Below are positions 28,396 through 37,801 of a DNA stretch of 64,000 nt, in pieces. Each line of letters opens with the position of its first letter. Positions within the stretch are counted from its first letter, which is position 1. The DNA comes from Prolixibacteraceae bacterium (GTDB lineage Bacteria; Bacteroidota; Bacteroidia; Bacteroidales; Prolixibacteraceae): positions 4,092,001 to 4,156,000 of the forward strand of contig CP082230.1 in NCBI GenBank assembly GCA_019856515.1, written 5' to 3'. The notes under the pieces were generated by a model, which was not told the origin of the DNA, did not search any database, and saw nothing but the letters and a program-made list of their open reading frames with translations. Made by a program: the position numbers and the translations under genes.

Positions 28396-29399
28396 CTATT
28401 TTTTATTTGCTTTTATTTCGTTTTCTATCTCTTTTAACTCTTCATTATCGGCTTGTAGTGCTTCCAACGATTTTCTGTGTTGATCAAATTTAACATAGAT
28501 CTTATCTACAATCGACTTCATTTTGCTACTGCTTATTGCTCCTTGTCCAATTAGGAGCTTCAGATCATTGAATTCAAGGATACGATGTACGTTATCGTGC
28601 CAAAAATTCATTGTGATATCAATTCGTTTTTTGGCACGTAGTTCCGCTGTTTCAAGAAATATGGTAACCAATCGATTTAGTTCGTCAATTTCGTCTTTGT
28701 TCAGGTAGTTTTTGGCAATATAGATATCTTGTTTACGCACTGTTTTACCTTTCCATGATGTTAGAGACATATTGTGAGATTCAGCATTCGTACGAGATAC
28801 AATAATTCCGCTGCAGTTTGGTTTGTTACGGCGTATAATAGTTTATTTTGGGTTTCGGCAAAAAACATTTGGGTTGCTTTGTCGGTGGCATCGTAGTCGC
28901 TACTTAAAGCAAAAAGGTCTTTTACCTTTTGGTAGAAACGTTTTTCCGAAGCACGAATGTCTCGAATTTGTTCTAGAAGTTCATCGAAGTAGTCTGGACG
29001 ACCATCAGGATTCTTTAAGCGGTCATTATCGATAATGAATCCTTTGACCATATATGACTTAAGATTATTATTGGCCCAAACACGAAATTGTGTCCCTCTT
29101 TTTCCTTTGACTCTAAAACCAAGAGCAATGATCATATCTAGAGCGTAGAAAGCTACGTTATATTCTTTTCCATCAGGAGCAGTTGTAAAGAAAAACTTTA
29201 CAACTGAATGTTCAATTAACTCACCATCTTCTAGGATGTTACGAATGTGTTGACCGATGTTCTGTTTGGAGGTGGCAAAAAGTTCTGCCAATTGATTTTA
29301 GTTCATCCATACAGATCCATCTTTGGCATAGAGTTTTACTGAAGCTTTACCGTCAGGTGTATTGTATATGATGATGTTATGTTGTCCACTTGTTTCCAT
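28396..29399 (-). pseudogene. rhuM: RhuM-family protein, broken by a nonsense codon and a frameshift
   Basis: The reading starts at ATG 29399 (METSGQHNIIIYNTPDGK) and hits an in-frame TAA at 29298-29300 where the family has a Gln-like position before QLAELFATSKQN. It then reads on to about 28804, where one base appears to be missing: the right continuation EIVSRTNAESHNMSLTSWKGK lies in another frame and runs to the stop at 28396. Joined, the product would be about 334 residues, the usual RhuM length. The N-terminal part resembles a DNA-binding domain of mobile elements (ENVIRONMENT: TSKQNIGQHIRNI, FRVKGKRGTQFRVWA). RhuM genes are common in defence or mobile islands. Role unknown; this copy is probably dead. 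Confidence 0.85.
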
Positions 29400-29700
29400 C
29401 GGTTCTAAGATTTACTTAATGTATTTTCTTGCTGTCTAGAGTTCAGCTTCTTTTCTACAATGAATGTTTGTCACGTCTTATCATACTGTTCGTGAATACC
29501 ACAGTATACTGTAAATATAGAGATTTAGGGTCGTTAATAAAAGAGAAAATGAATTCACTGGGAGTATAGCCACGGATCAGACGGATTTTCACGGATTGGT
29601 TGTGGTGTAAGGGGAATTGAACCACGAAGACACAAAGGCACGAAGGGTTGACGCGCAAGGATGGAAAACAAGGAATTTTAGCCGCGGATTTTAACGGATT

Positions 29701-30246
29701 TGGTTGAGGTGCAAGGGGAATTGAACCGCTAAGACACAAAGGCACGAAGGGGTGGAGCGCACGGGAAATATAGCCACGGATTGGACGGATCAGACGGATT
29801 TTTACGGATCTTTGTTGTGGTGTAAGGGGAATTGAACCACGAAGACACAAAGGCACGAAGTGTTTAAGCGTAAGGGATGGGACAACCGCTGGGAACGCTG
29901 AGCTTCGCTCGGCATCGTGTGTCCACTTTACCATGGAGCAACTTGCCCGTGATGCAACCTACGCAGTTGAATACAAAGGTTGTCGCTCTCTTGTGGTACG
30001 ATGCCGAGCGGAGCTCGGCGTTCCCAGCGGTTGTAGTATCCCTCTCATGGTAAGGCATTGGCAGAAACTTGGATATTGGGATGATTCGCAGGGATGGCAC
30101 ACTGATGAAACGGATTTTTTTATGATTACGTAGAGGTGCGATGCTCGCGTCTAAATTATATAGCCACGGATTTTCACGGATCTGGTTGATGTGCCAGGGG
30201 AATTGAACCACGAAGACACAAAGGCACGAAGGGTTGAAGCGCAAGG
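29701..30246 (+). repeat. 546-bp direct repeat, left copy
   Basis: Aligns without a gap to 46801-47346, an offset of exactly 17,100. Counting by hand over 540 positions gives 35 differences, about 93.5% identity. The stretch 30061-30120 is identical in both. Confidence 0.9.
29882..30034. repeat. Long-armed inverted repeat inside the mosaic repeat
   Basis: 37-bp arms (29882-29918 and 29998-30034, beginning ACAACCGCTGGGAACGCTGA) with two mismatches, separated by 79 bp. The same block recurs at 46982-47134, and half-blocks occur near 41354 and 42444. It resembles a MITE- or REP-like folding element. Confidence 0.75.
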
Positions 30247-30698
30247 GTTGCACACAGATGAAACGGATTAGACCGATGGAACAGATCTTTTGTATGCTGA
30301 GACATTCCCTGAAAGGGAAATAGAACATAGCCCAGTGCGAAGCGCTGGGTATTGATGTGAAAATAAATAGGAGGGCTGTAAGTCCGACCCCATCATTTTG
30401 TCGACATTGGGTTACGTAGTTTGTGCCAATTCATTGGCACGCCTTGCGCATTAATGGATGTAGAAGTGATGATATATTTAGAAGATTTTTTTTTCTATGT
30501 AGATAGACTGCATTGATAGTTGATATATTTGCCTTCAAATCAAAAAGATCTATCTCGATGTAAAAGGTGTGATAATACAATCCGAATTAATCATCTCTTT
30601 GATTTTATCCATATAAAAATATTGACTTGTGTTGTTTGCCATAAGTCACACGTTTTTGATCGTAAATAATAAATGAATAACTACAAAACTAGTAAAAA

Positions 30699-31469
30699 AT
30701 GAAATCGATAAAAGTGTTTTCTGTTTTTGTATTCCTGATGAGTATGACATCGTGTATGTCGAAATATTACTATCAGGTATATGATGTTAAGTCTGTTGAT
30801 AATAGTTCATTACAAGAAGATAATTTAGTGTTTGAAGATGAGCATTGTATTGTAACGTATGATCTGTGGAGTGAGAAAGGCTTTGTGAAATTAGAGCTAT
30901 TTAATAAAAGCGATCAAAATATCTATCTAGATTTAGGGGAAAGTTTTTTTGTGTTAAATGGTCATGCCTATGATTATTTCAAGAATCGCACAACCGAAAG
31001 TGTTATAACCCATTCAATTCTAAAAAAGAGTAATATATCGCAAATAACTAACTCCATAAATGGAAGCTCGGTTAGAATGAAAGAAAAGAGGGTTATTTGT
31101 ATTCCTACTCAATCATCGAAGAGCATCGGAGAGTACGATATCAATAGCATTGTATTTAGAGATTGTGAACTCTATCGATATCCGAAAAAGAGAGAGATAC
31201 GTAAGCTCTCTTTTGATTCTGCAAGCAGCCCTTTTGTCGTTTCTAACCGTTTTACATATCGAATAGGAGATAGGAAAGAGAATATATCACTACAGAATGA
31301 TTTTTATGTGCAGTCGATAATCAATTTGCCTGAATCAAAAATGATCACCTATGAGTATGATTCGTTTTGTGGTGAAAATAGTGTTCAAAAGGTGGCAAGA
31401 TTTAAAGAAAGCAAACCCAATTCGTTCTATATTAAATATCAAAAGAGTCCATCTGTTTGGAAACATTAA
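30699..31469 (+). CDS. Lipoprotein of unknown function
   Basis: 256 residues. Hydrophobic N-terminus with lipobox (SMTSC) gives a lipid-anchored protein; the rest is beta-rich and polar with no catalytic motif I recognise (for example LVFEDEHCIVTYDLW, FNKSDQNIYLDLGESFFVLNG). The second phrase recalls proteins that describe extracellular adhesin-like or stress lipoproteins in Bacteroidota, but I do not recognise the family. It lies between repeat cluster R3 and the caspase gene, convergent to the latter, with its own terminator. It may belong to the defence cassette or be an independent passenger. Confidence 0.6.
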   Translation: MKSIKVFSVFVFLMSMTSCMSKYYYQVYDVKSVDNSSLQEDNLVFEDEHCIVTYDLWSEKGFVKLELFNKSDQNIYLDLGESFFVLNGHAYDYFKNRTTESVITHSILKKSNISQITNSINGSSVRMKEKRVICIPTQSSKSIGEYDINSIVFRDCELYRYPKKREIRKLSFDSASSPFVVSNRFTYRIGDRKENISLQNDFYVQSIINLPESKMITYEYDSFCGENSVQKVARFKESKPNSFYIKYQKSPSVWKH

Positions 31470-31499
31470 TAATCGAATCCTCTTTACATAAAAAATATA

Positions 31500-31522
31500 A
31501 GCCTCTACATTCGTGTTGAGGC
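31500..31522 (+). terminator. Intrinsic terminator of the lipoprotein gene
   Basis: AGCCTC/GAGGCT stem beginning 31 bp after the stop codon, preceded by an A-run and followed by TTTTAT. Confidence 0.65.
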
Positions 31523-31928
31523 TTTTATCATTAAAAAATAAGCCCTGTATCTATTTGTAATATGATGTTGATTCATCTCGTGCTTTCTAAAAACTTGAGG
31601 TAAGGAGTCATTAAGATTACAAATATGGTGCCTCGTTTGATCAGCTCTTCCAGTTGAAAAGAAAGACCTCTGGTGGTATAGGATGCTGCCATAGGTTGTT
31701 TGGAATTTATGGAGTGTTTATTGTTGTCACCTCATGTTGAATATTAGAGTAAAACAAAAAGAAAATAATAACATATGACTTTTTGTTTCTTAATATTTAA
31801 AACATTTACACTAAATTAATTACGACACTTGAAATACTCTGTTTAATAAAAAGTATTATTCTAGTTATAACTCTTTCTTTTGTAACTAGAACAATACTCT
31901 TTATGGTATCAATATTAACTTTTATCTC
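31523..31928. other. Spacer between convergent lipoprotein and caspase genes
   Basis: About 400 bp, AT-rich, no gene. A weak inverted repeat AAACAAAAAG / CTTTTTGTTT (31752-31761 and 31779-31788) could be the terminator of the caspase gene, 140 bp beyond its stop. Confidence 0.4.
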
Positions 31929-33383
31929 CTACTTACTTAAGGCAATTGATTGGTTTTTAGAAATACAAATCACGTTAATGGAGTCATCATTTATATTAAA
32001 TGATATCTTCAATAAGTTTTCTGGGATAAACAATTTGTTTGATAATTGCTTCTTAAACTCTTCTATTGAAAATGAAATATCATTAAGTTTATCATCTACG
32101 TCATGAACAAATTCTCTATTTTGATGTTTAACTGATTTTACATAATGGATTGAATCTGTCTCATTGTTTGTTAAGATGATTTCTAAATGAATCGTTTTAG
32201 GATTTGTCGATGGGATATATATTAATTGATCTTTGAATGGCTGAAGCTGTTTCTGAATGAAATCGAAAGATGCTTTGAACTTGGAGTTGAAAGATAGTTG
32301 GCTGAAGTTCTTTAGAAACCTAGATTTAAATTTCTCTTTACGAAACCGCCCATAATTATTAAAATAGATCTCAAATAACATCCCATTTAATATGTGATTT
32401 TGATCATTTAAGAACCACCTATTTAACCGACTTGAAAGGTCTTCACAAAAATTTATAGCACTGTAAGCATTGCCTTCTGCTGCTTGAACGATATTTCTTC
32501 CAAGAAGAAATTGATAGTTCTTATCGATAGAATTCTTATTTACTAAAACTATATTTTCAATTCCTTTTGTTTGGCAATCCCACTTTAAAGTTTTAAGATT
32601 ATTTATAATATCATCAATCGTCTCTCCTTTGGATACGAAATTCTTATCTGCAATTACCTCATCTCTATATGGAAGATCTATGGAATGATTTATATTTCCA
32701 GAGTTCAAGAAGATATCGCCAATAAGGGAAGTATGTTCCCAACTTGTTTGCCTTTTATTGGATAAATTATAGACCGTCGTTCTTACTCTTTTGAAAAACT
32801 CCTCAATTGATATGTTTTCATCTTCTAAATGATTTAATAAGGCTTCGGTATAGATACTATTTCTGTCATTTGATCCACTATCAAGAGCTGTTTGACCAGG
32901 AGATGTTGAGAATGCTATAATAGTTCCTGTTGGAGCGAACATTGGAGCTAACGATGTTGTGCTTATACCTCTTGTATTATTAGGGAATGGGTCGTTTCGA
33001 CAAGCATCTAGGACTATAACTTTAATTAAATCTTTAGGTCTATTGAGTTTCGATATTATATCATCAAGTCCAATAGACCTCCTTGTAATAGATGTAATAT
33101 TCTCAAAAGGGGTGTCTCTAGCCGTTAGGTAGTTTTTATTTTCAATTTGAAAACCATGCCCTGCATAGAAAAAAAGAACAAGATCATATTCTGTTAATGT
33201 GTTTTCAATATCGAGTAATACACTGTCAATTTCTTCACAACTCATATTTATCAAACAACGAACGAAGAAACCTAACTCTTCAAGTCTTGCTGCTAGATCA
33301 TTCGCGTCATTGCTGGCATTATTTAGATTCGCGTTAGAATCATCGTATTCATTATTTCCTATTATTAGTGCAAAAGCTCTCAT
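31929..33383 (-). CDS. Caspase-like (peptidase C14) protease with unknown C-terminal domain
   Basis: 484 residues, no signal peptide. Residues 1-230 form a caspase p20-like domain: ALIIGNNEYDD at the start, NDANDLAARLEELGF, the His of the dyad at 76 in FFYAGHGF, and the Cys at 128 in VIVLDACRNDPF. Both catalytic residues are present. Residues 240-484 have no motif I know; they may sense a trigger or be a substrate platform. The gene starts 16 bp after the RES gene and is co-transcribed with it behind hsdS. Caspase-like proteases act as executioners in several bacterial immune systems. A role here in phage-triggered proteolysis is inferred from context. Alternative: a stress-response metacaspase carried by chance. 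Confidence 0.85.
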   Translation of the reverse strand: MRAFALIIGNNEYDDSNANLNNASNDANDLAARLEELGFFVRCLINMSCEEIDSVLLDIENTLTEYDLVLFFYAGHGFQIENKNYLTARDTPFENITSITRRSIGLDDIISKLNRPKDLIKVIVLDACRNDPFPNNTRGISTTSLAPMFAPTGTIIAFSTSPGQTALDSGSNDRNSIYTEALLNHLEDENISIEEFFKRVRTTVYNLSNKRQTSWEHTSLIGDIFLNSGNINHSIDLPYRDEVIADKNFVSKGETIDDIINNLKTLKWDCQTKGIENIVLVNKNSIDKNYQFLLGRNIVQAAEGNAYSAINFCEDLSSRLNRWFLNDQNHILNGMLFEIYFNNYGRFRKEKFKSRFLKNFSQLSFNSKFKASFDFIQKQLQPFKDQLIYIPSTNPKTIHLEIILTNNETDSIHYVKSVKHQNREFVHDVDDKLNDISFSIEEFKKQLSNKLFIPENLLKISFNINDDSINVICISKNQSIALSK

Positions 33384-33399
33384 ATGTTTATTGAGGTGT

Positions 33400-34800
33400 T
33401 TATTTTATTTTTAAATTTGATAAATTACTTTGTTTACATAGTTCTTTAAAAGGATTTGTTGTTTGTTTTATTTCAACAACTGGAGATACTGTAAATAGAT
33501 TCGTTAATTGTGAACAGTAACCTTCTGATTTATTTTCTAGAACAGGGAGGACGTAGTTTTCTTGGTTGAAACTGACATTAGAGTCGTAATGGGTAGATAA
33601 GTATCTGATTCCATTAATTGGGTTTTCTTTAAATTCATAAGATAATAGTGAGATTAATCGATTTATTTCATTTTTTGATTTACTCATAAGATCATCCTCC
33701 TCCTGTATGTATAAGTTTTTAGAGTTGTCTTTTTTTAATAGTTTGAGATTGGTTTGTAGGTTTTTCTTAAGATCTTTTTGTAGGGCTTTCAATTGGTATT
33801 CTTTATTCTTATTAGATCTCTCGTCATCGTTTGATACAGACTCTTTGTAGCAAAGTATTTCAGATATGATTTTTTGAAGGCTATCGAGTTCTTTTATGAG
33901 CTTATTAATATAGTCAGGGGATGATGATATGTTTTTTTTCAGGAGATGAATAAGGTCCTTGATATAATCCAAATTAATGTCTTGAGTTTGGGTGTATAGA
34001 CCAATTTCTTGTTGACGTATATATTGAAGAAGAAGTTGTGGAATGATGTATTCTGGTTTAAACTCATATGATTTATGAGAATCATTCATTTTGATAGAAC
34101 ATGCCGCAATAAGAGGCCAAGATACTATTTTGATGTAGAGTTTTTCTATATCGATTGAATATGGCACTTCGGAAAAATCAATATTAAAAAAGGTGAGATT
34201 TTTCTTTGATTCGAATACAATTCCAAAAAGATCTTTCATACTCTCTCCTATTTCCTTGAATGAAATCTCAGGGGAACTTCCGAGATATAGACAAGGAAAT
34301 CCAGGGATACTGTATCTGTATGATTTGGTAATTCTTCGTATTCCAAATGGAATATGAAATAAATCTTTCGGGTGATTTATTATATCATTGGGTCTAAGTT
34401 TATTGCGTAGTCGATATGATTTGAAGTGAGATAGTGAAAGAGTAAAGTGCTCTCTAAAATTATTTCTGGTGGACTTGTTTTTTAATAATATAGATAGGCC
34501 TTCTGCTAAACGATTATATGCTTTGTTTGGTAAGCCAGCATGGAAATGATCGATAGAATTTAATAAAGAATTTGATATTGTTTCTAACATTTCGATCAAA
34601 GAATTGTATGTCCAATAAGGAGGAAGTTTTTTTGTCAGAGATATGCTATTCCCATGGATACAGGTTTTAACTTGATTGATGTAATCATCAAACAGATTGC
34701 GAAGTTCAGGTACTATGTTGTGGTTATTCGCATTTAGACAAATAGGAAGTTTACTGTTGTGTGAATTAATGGTGTCAATAAGAGAGTCTATGTAGTTCAT
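33400..34800 (-). CDS. RES-domain protein, putative NAD+-consuming effector
   Basis: 466 residues. The N-terminal 140 are helical, of the HEPN/RES N-terminal sort. The RES core begins at LFHIPFGIRR; the three residues naming the domain are visible: Arg162 in YRYSIPGFPCLYLG, Glu183 in SFKEIG, and Ser402 in GIRYLSTHYDS. Between KPEYIIPQLLLQYIR (about 248-262) and NPINGIRYLS (about 393) sits an insertion of roughly 130 residues, helical and charged. RES toxins (ParT, MbcT) degrade or transfer NAD+; this fits a suicide effector. It lies 88 bp after hsdS behind a strong hairpin and 16 bp before the caspase gene. No cognate Xre-type antitoxin is adjacent, unlike the usual RES toxin-antitoxin pair. 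Confidence 0.78.
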   Translation of the reverse strand: MNYIDSLIDTINSHNSKLPICLNANNHNIVPELRNLFDDYINQVKTCIHGNSISLTKKLPPYWTYNSLIEMLETISNSLLNSIDHFHAGLPNKAYNRLAEGLSILLKNKSTRNNFREHFTLSLSHFKSYRLRNKLRPNDIINHPKDLFHIPFGIRRITKSYRYSIPGFPCLYLGSSPEISFKEIGESMKDLFGIVFESKKNLTFFNIDFSEVPYSIDIEKLYIKIVSWPLIAACSIKMNDSHKSYEFKPEYIIPQLLLQYIRQQEIGLYTQTQDINLDYIKDLIHLLKKNISSSPDYINKLIKELDSLQKIISEILCYKESVSNDDERSNKNKEYQLKALQKDLKKNLQTNLKLLKKDNSKNLYIQEEDDLMSKSKNEINRLISLLSYEFKENPINGIRYLSTHYDSNVSFNQENYVLPVLENKSEGYCSQLTNLFTVSPVVEIKQTTNPFKELCKQSNLSNLKIK

Positions 34801-34838
34801 ATGTTTGGAATCGGTTTGTTTATTCGAATAAAAAGAGG

Positions 34839-34877
34839 TTATTCCTCCTTTTGAGATAAGAACAAAAGGAGGAATAA
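34839..34877 (-). terminator. Strong hairpin between hsdS and the RES gene
   Basis: Perfect 15-bp arms TTATTCCTCCTTTTG / CAAAAGGAGGAATAA with a 9-nt loop. On the minus strand it is followed by CCTCTTTTTATT, so it reads as an intrinsic terminator of the hsdRMS operon. Only about 38 bp remain before the RES start codon, with no clear promoter. Confidence 0.75.
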
Positions 34878-34888
34878 GTATATCTTAA

Positions 34889-36166
34889 TTAATCTATTGG
34901 TATGTCTTCAGCAGAGACTTGTCCATTCATAAGCATAGGGAGTAGCCAATCACGAAGTTTGGTGAGTTGACGATTTTGTTGATCGTTATTAAAAATTGAT
35001 GTATTGTGATTTTTAACAATATTATCGTAAGCTATAAGTTCTGTTTTGGATGGGTAAACTAGTTTCAATGAAAAAAGATCGTCCTTAGTTATTGCACCAA
35101 ATGTTGTACCTATTTTATTTCTTGAATCAAAAATATTTTTAAAATATTTCATAACATAAAAAAGATATGAATTATAGTTTTCTTTGCTTCTTAATGCAGC
35201 TAAACCTCGACCAATACAACAATTATGATTTGCTATGTTTATGTCACCGACAGGAGCACGAACACTTAACAAAATATCACCCTGCTTTGCAAAACGTTTA
35301 GGATTATTCGTAAACTGTCTAATAGCAGGAAACCTCCATCCAAAATCAGTTGATCCTTGAAAGAATATAATGCCCTCATTGTTTTCGTTATATGAAGTTC
35401 CTGACGGTGATTGTCCCATTGTAATTTCAGCGATATCACTTAATTCTACAACGGACCAATTTTGAGGGATTTCTCTATTTAGATCTTTATTGAAAATCAT
35501 TTTACCACCAGAGGATTTGTATGGTTTACCTTCAAGAGAAGGATCTCCCATTTCTAATGCAATTTCTTTAGATATGGGGAAGTCGAATTGCACAAACCAA
35601 TAATCGTATATTGTTTTGGCCATTTCCTCTAGTTGCAGATTTATTTTGTTGTTTAATTCAATTTTTGAATCTAGATCAGAAAGAACTTTGGCGATTTTTT
35701 TTTGAATTAGAATATTTTGAGGGACTTTGAATCTTAGATTCCCTAAATCATGTGGAGATATTGATGGATATGAAGATACTGAATTTTCACCAACATTTTG
35801 GAGAAAATTAGTAACATAATTTTGGCAAAGTAAATAATAAATATATTTGGGGAATATTGAATCATCAATAATATCAATTGTAATAAAGCCAGTTGAAACG
35901 ACAAGATTAGTTATTTCAGATTCAAAAAAACCATAATGTTCTTGAACTGGTCGTACTGTCGAGTATAAAATTGAATATTTAGATATTTTACGTTGAGCAC
36001 GACTTGGTAGTACTTGTGTTCTAGTATCAATATATTGGAGTTTTGTTATTTTATTCTTTGTGAGACTACCTGTATCTAGATATTTAACAAATGTTGGTAT
36101 TTCATTTTTTTTATATGATTTTCGATTAAAGATAACAACATCTTTTAGTTTGATCCATTTATTCAT
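34889..36166 (-). CDS. hsdS: Type I restriction-modification specificity subunit
   Basis: 425 residues, standard HsdS length. It has two target-recognition domains (about 1-165 and 235-400), each followed by a conserved helical spacer: KKIAKVLSDLDSKIELNNK then a YDYWFVQFDFP linker in the middle, and RQLTKLRDWLLPMLMNGQ at the end. It dictates the DNA sequence bound by the complex. It overlaps hsdM by 8 bp and is the last gene before the hairpin. The target sequence cannot be predicted here. Confidence 0.93.
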   Translation of the reverse strand: MNKWIKLKDVVIFNRKSYKKNEIPTFVKYLDTGSLTKNKITKLQYIDTRTQVLPSRAQRKISKYSILYSTVRPVQEHYGFFESEITNLVVSTGFITIDIIDDSIFPKYIYYLLCQNYVTNFLQNVGENSVSSYPSISPHDLGNLRFKVPQNILIQKKIAKVLSDLDSKIELNNKINLQLEEMAKTIYDYWFVQFDFPISKEIALEMGDPSLEGKPYKSSGGKMIFNKDLNREIPQNWSVVELSDIAEITMGQSPSGTSYNENNEGIIFFQGSTDFGWRFPAIRQFTNNPKRFAKQGDILLSVRAPVGDINIANHNCCIGRGLAALRSKENYNSYLFYVMKYFKNIFDSRNKIGTTFGAITKDDLFSLKLVYPSKTELIAYDNIVKNHNTSIFNNDQQNRQLTKLRDWLLPMLMNGQVSAEDIPID

Positions 36167-37799
36167 ATTTCAATCCTTTCAAATTATTTTGAATTTTATT
36201 TTCAAGGACCTTACTTTCATTGAAAAGAGCATCTAGGTTATCTTGAAAGGATTTCATTTTATCCAAATATTCTTGGTGGGAGATATCGGAATATTCAATT
36301 TTAATATCGAAATATTGCCCTGCACTAAGAGAATAGTTTTTTTCTTTTAACTCATTATATTTTGCAACCATCGCAAACTCATCTATGGCTGATTTATTGA
36401 GAAAAGAGGTGATGATATACTGCTCCTCTTCAGGAGTTAGTTCTGTTTTTTGATTTTTCCCCTCTTTCACTGTTTTACCCAGGGAAGAAGCATCGATCAG
36501 TACGACATCTTCCTGGTTGTTTTTATCGATAAAGATAATGGAGACATTGGTTCCTGTTGTAGCAAAAATGTTTGAAGGCATACTAATTACCCCTGCAAGC
36601 ATCTTATTGTCGACAAGATGTTGACGTATTTTTTTATCAATCCCGCTTTGAGCAGTGATAAAACCTGTGGGAACTACAACCGCTGCTTTCCCATTGGGAC
36701 TAAGGGAAAATATAATGTGTTGGAGAAATAAAGAGTAGATTGACATCTTATCCTTTGCCTTAGCAGGGACTTTTGGTACGCCTGCAAAGAATCGATCGTT
36801 GTTGTTTTTGTCTGCTAGTTGATCGCGATAGTCAGAGAAGTCGAGTTTAAACGGTGGATTAGAAACGATAAAGTCGAACTTTTTAAGAGTCTGTGCAGTG
36901 TTGTTTTCATCAAGAAGATTGTCTTCCTTATGAAAAGGATCGAGGATGGTGTTTCCTTGCACAACATTAGGAATCGAATGAATCAGATTGTTTAGAATCA
37001 GATTTAAACGAAGAAGATTTGACGATTTTTGTGAAATATCTTGAGAATAAATTGTACAGTTTTGTTCGCCTAAAGCATGGGCAATATTCATTAGAAGCGT
37101 ACCAGAACCCGCAGAAGGGTCGTAGCATGTCACATTTTCGACGGGTACTGGAGCAAGGATAGAAGCCATAATTTTAGCAACAGCATGTGGTGTGTAGTAT
37201 TCGGCATATTTACCACCACTGTCGTTGTTGTAGTCTTTGATTAGATATTCGAAAATTGTGGCGAAGAAGTCGAATTTTTCATTAAATATAGGTTGAAAAT
37301 TACATGTAATAAGCTTGTTAATAATCGCTTTTGCGAATTCGTCGCGACCGTCAGAGACGAATTCTGTAACACGATCGAATAGCTTCACTTTTTCACCACC
37401 TGCAGTTTGTACAGAGAATAGGTCGACATTTTTAAGCGCAATTTCATTGAGGGTATCATCGAGATATTTTGCAAAATCGGGAGCGTTCTGATTTTGATAT
37501 AGGTGAGCTAGAAGATGCTGGGGCATTAGTTTGGCAGTATCCACATCGAGCATCAATAGGAGCATCTCGTATTCGCTTGGTGAAAGTTTTTCAATCTCAG
37601 TGAACCAGTCGTTGTTGTTGTATTTCGGATTTGCTTTCTTGAATTCGAATTCGAACTTATCGTTCATGAATTTGAAAAGGAACAGCTGGGTAATTATTTT
37701 AAACTCATTGCCATCGTTACCAAGGCCAAAAGTGGCACATACACTTTTGAGGTCGTCGATGAGTGTTGTAACTTGAGTTTTAAATTCTAGAGATGTCAT
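36159..37799 (-). CDS. hsdM: Type I restriction-modification N6-adenine methyltransferase subunit
   Basis: 546 residues. HsdM N-terminal helical domain, then YYTPHAVAKIMASIL, the SAM-binding motif DPSAGSGTLL at 227-236, and the catalytic NPPF at 314-317. It methylates adenine in host sites and supports cleavage of unmodified DNA. It starts 2 bp after hsdR ends and overlaps hsdS by 8 bp, so all three form one operon. No frameshift is seen; the system looks functional. Confidence 0.95.
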   Translation of the reverse strand: MTSLEFKTQVTTLIDDLKSVCATFGLGNDGNEFKIITQLFLFKFMNDKFEFEFKKANPKYNNNDWFTEIEKLSPSEYEMLLLMLDVDTAKLMPQHLLAHLYQNQNAPDFAKYLDDTLNEIALKNVDLFSVQTAGGEKVKLFDRVTEFVSDGRDEFAKAIINKLITCNFQPIFNEKFDFFATIFEYLIKDYNNDSGGKYAEYYTPHAVAKIMASILAPVPVENVTCYDPSAGSGTLLMNIAHALGEQNCTIYSQDISQKSSNLLRLNLILNNLIHSIPNVVQGNTILDPFHKEDNLLDENNTAQTLKKFDFIVSNPPFKLDFSDYRDQLADKNNNDRFFAGVPKVPAKAKDKMSIYSLFLQHIIFSLSPNGKAAVVVPTGFITAQSGIDKKIRQHLVDNKMLAGVISMPSNIFATTGTNVSIIFIDKNNQEDVVLIDASSLGKTVKEGKNQKTELTPEEEQYIITSFLNKSAIDEFAMVAKYNELKEKNYSLSAGQYFDIKIEYSDISHQEYLDKMKSFQDNLDALFNESKVLENKIQNNLKGLKYE

Positions 37800-37801
37800 T
37801 T

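Larger units (their letters stand above)
29566..30450. repeat. Repeat cluster R3 of the mosaic intergenic family
   Basis: Begins with three tandem units starting TAGCC(A/G)CGGA at 29567, 29679 and 29771 (spacing 112 and 92), continues with the long-armed hairpin block 29882-30034, and ends with the GCCCAGTGCGAAGCGCTGGG variant also found at the right end of R1. It carries one copy of the 546-bp direct repeat. Confidence 0.85.

Noticed and set aside
28761..29291. Two separate small genes at 28396-28770 and 28761-29291
   Set aside because: Together with the stretch up to 29399 they read as one RhuM protein broken by a stop codon and a frameshift, so they are one pseudogene.
29566..29880. Possible CRISPR array in the tandem units of cluster R3
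   Set aside because: Units are 92-112 bp with variation throughout, not short exact repeats with unique spacers, and no cas genes are present.
22917..30328. Several 60-150-residue open frames within the repeat clusters
   Set aside because: The same peptides recur in each cluster because the DNA repeats; they overlap hairpins, change frame between copies and lack start context. Treated as non-coding.
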